From: an uncultured Clostridia bacterium
GTDB lineage: Bacteria; Bacillota; Clostridia; TANB77; CAG-508
Assembly (NCBI GenBank): GCA_934120675.1
Contig: CAKOUU010000004.1
Coordinates: 1 to 64,000, forward strand
DNA: 64,000 bases
Direction: 5' to 3'
Shown in pieces: positions 63,125 to 64,000 of this stretch. Every line of letters starts with the position of its first letter. Position 1 is the stretch's first letter. The notes beneath the pieces were generated by a model. The model was not told the DNA's origin and did no database searches. It saw only the letters and a program-made list of their open reading frames with translations. The position numbers and the translations under genes were made by a program.

Positions 63125-64000
63125 ATGTTTGAAAAATGCTTAAACAAAGATGAACTTATAAAAAATTTACAAGAACTTATCAAAATTCCAAGTGTTCATT
63201 CTGAATCAGCCAATGTAAATGAACCATTTGGTGAAAATACCGTAAAAGCACTTGAATACGTTTTAAATTTAGGAAAAAGACTTGGATTCAAAACAAAGAA
63301 TATTGATGGTTATTGTGGATATATTGAATTCGGAGAAGGTCCTGAATTAATTGGAATTGTGGGACATTTGGATGTCGTACCAGAGGGAGAAAATTGGACC
63401 TATCCTCCATTTGAAGCACATATTGAAAACAATAAAATTTATGGCAGAGGCGCTATCGACGATAAAGGACCTGTTATGGCAAGTCTATATGCAATGAAAA
63501 CAGTTATGGACTATTGTTCTGAAAATAATATTTCTATAAATAAAAGAGTTAGATTAATCTTAGGTCTAAATGAAGAAAGAGACTGGAAATGTATTAAATA
63601 TTACAAAGAACATGAGGAAGTTCCTTCTATTGGTTTTAGCCCTGATGCTGATTTTCCTTGTATATATGCAGAAAAAGGTTTATTGTCTCCATTTTTAATT
63701 ATGGACTATTCTAATTTTAAAGATAAAGATATTGTTTTAAGTGATATTGACTGCAATAATAATCCTTTGAATGTTGTACCAAAATATTGTAGCTGCATAA
63801 TTTCTGCTAAAAATAATATTGACATCAATGATGTAGTTTCTTTTGTAAAAAATGTTATTAATGAACAATCTTTTAAAATTGATATTGAAATTTTAAATAA
63901 TAATCAAATAAAACTAATATCTCGTGGTGTTCAAGCACATGCTGCACATCCTGATTTAGGTATAAATGCTATAACTAATTTGATTATTATTTTGGATAAA
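63125..64000 (+). CDS. M20-family dipeptidase PepV/Sapep-like, partial at right edge
   Basis: ATG at 63125 with AAAGGTGTG 6 bases upstream; open to the window end (292 codons). LIKIPSVHSES, IVGHLDVVPEGENWTYPPFE (zinc ligand His), YGRGAIDDKGPVMASLYAMK (bridging Asp) and GLNEERDWKCIKYY (Glu-Glu acid base) are the PepV/Sapep marks. It would cleave dipeptides, often with a D-residue preference, in the cytoplasm. The inserted lid domain starts near residue 190 and the C-terminus is outside the window. Confidence 0.92.
   Translation, partial: MFEKCLNKDELIKNLQELIKIPSVHSESANVNEPFGENTVKALEYVLNLGKRLGFKTKNIDGYCGYIEFGEGPELIGIVGHLDVVPEGENWTYPPFEAHIENNKIYGRGAIDDKGPVMASLYAMKTVMDYCSENNISINKRVRLILGLNEERDWKCIKYYKEHEEVPSIGFSPDADFPCIYAEKGLLSPFLIMDYSNFKDKDIVLSDIDCNNNPLNVVPKYCSCIISAKNNIDINDVVSFVKNVINEQSFKIDIEILNNNQIKLISRGVQAHAAHPDLGINAITNLIIILDK

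Overview
The window is strongly A+T-rich. It carries a Firmicutes/Clostridia gene set: der-plsY-gpsA, spoIIIAA, obg, lysS, trpS, tsaD, mutS, miaB, recG, rpmE, rpmF, a CarD-type regulator, VanW-like and YihY proteins, zinc-ribbon proteins, and a pilin whose processing site reads G|ITLVALV. It is most like an uncultured, probably gut-associated, spore-lineage Clostridia genome. This rests on gene content only. I saw no tRNA, rRNA, CRISPR array or complete insertion sequence. Most genes lie on the minus strand.

Layout. 0-19 kb: pilin fragment, glycerolipid and ribosome housekeeping (gpsA, plsY, der), a DUF2207 membrane protein, rpmE, an Rpn-type nuclease, an apparently shortened spoIIIAA, cell-envelope proteins, recG, tsaD and an M50 protease. 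19-31 kb: accessory zone with Fic and Nudix-like genes, three ECF sigma/membrane-protein modules (one fused into a single chain), decayed fragments, and a row of very small genes. 31-41.4 kb: a compact operon combining HAD 5'-nucleotidase-like proteins, a HAD-nucleoside hydrolase fusion, an HD phosphohydrolase, a COG4586/4587/3694-type ABC exporter, two other transporters and a glucoamylase-like hydrolase, behind a long structured leader. 41.6-47.7 kb: a LytTR/DUF3021-like module, a MacB/FtsX ABC pair, and a PadR regulator coupled to a prefix-domain FtsW/RodA-like protein. 48-64 kb: housekeeping (second Fic, lysS, obg, trpS, dapA, mutS, miaB, rpmF, carD, transketolase N-half, PepV).

The most unusual signal concerns the codon CGG. 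In every recognisable conserved gene I read, the trinucleotide CGG straddles codon boundaries and is not an in-frame codon. The exceptions are recG, dapA, two ECF sigma genes and the glycine-rich tail of the DUF2207 gene. There, each in-frame CGG coincides exactly with a +1 change of frame, and reading CGGN as one codon (glycine fits best) restores full-length proteins. In-frame CGG read as ordinary arginine appears only in three small orphan genes with foreign-looking codon use. This is compatible with natural quadruplet or +1 decoding at CGG, or with a systematic one-base insertion artefact. Reads and a search for an unusual glycine tRNA would decide.

Other structure not explained by genes: a family of long fold-back elements (9.6 kb and 59.8 kb, related to each other with compensating arm changes; a third unrelated one at 50.0 kb), short GGGACGGGTC-type palindromes at gene borders, tandem hairpins in the 41.5 kb leader, and a near-perfect 44-bp PadR-type operator.
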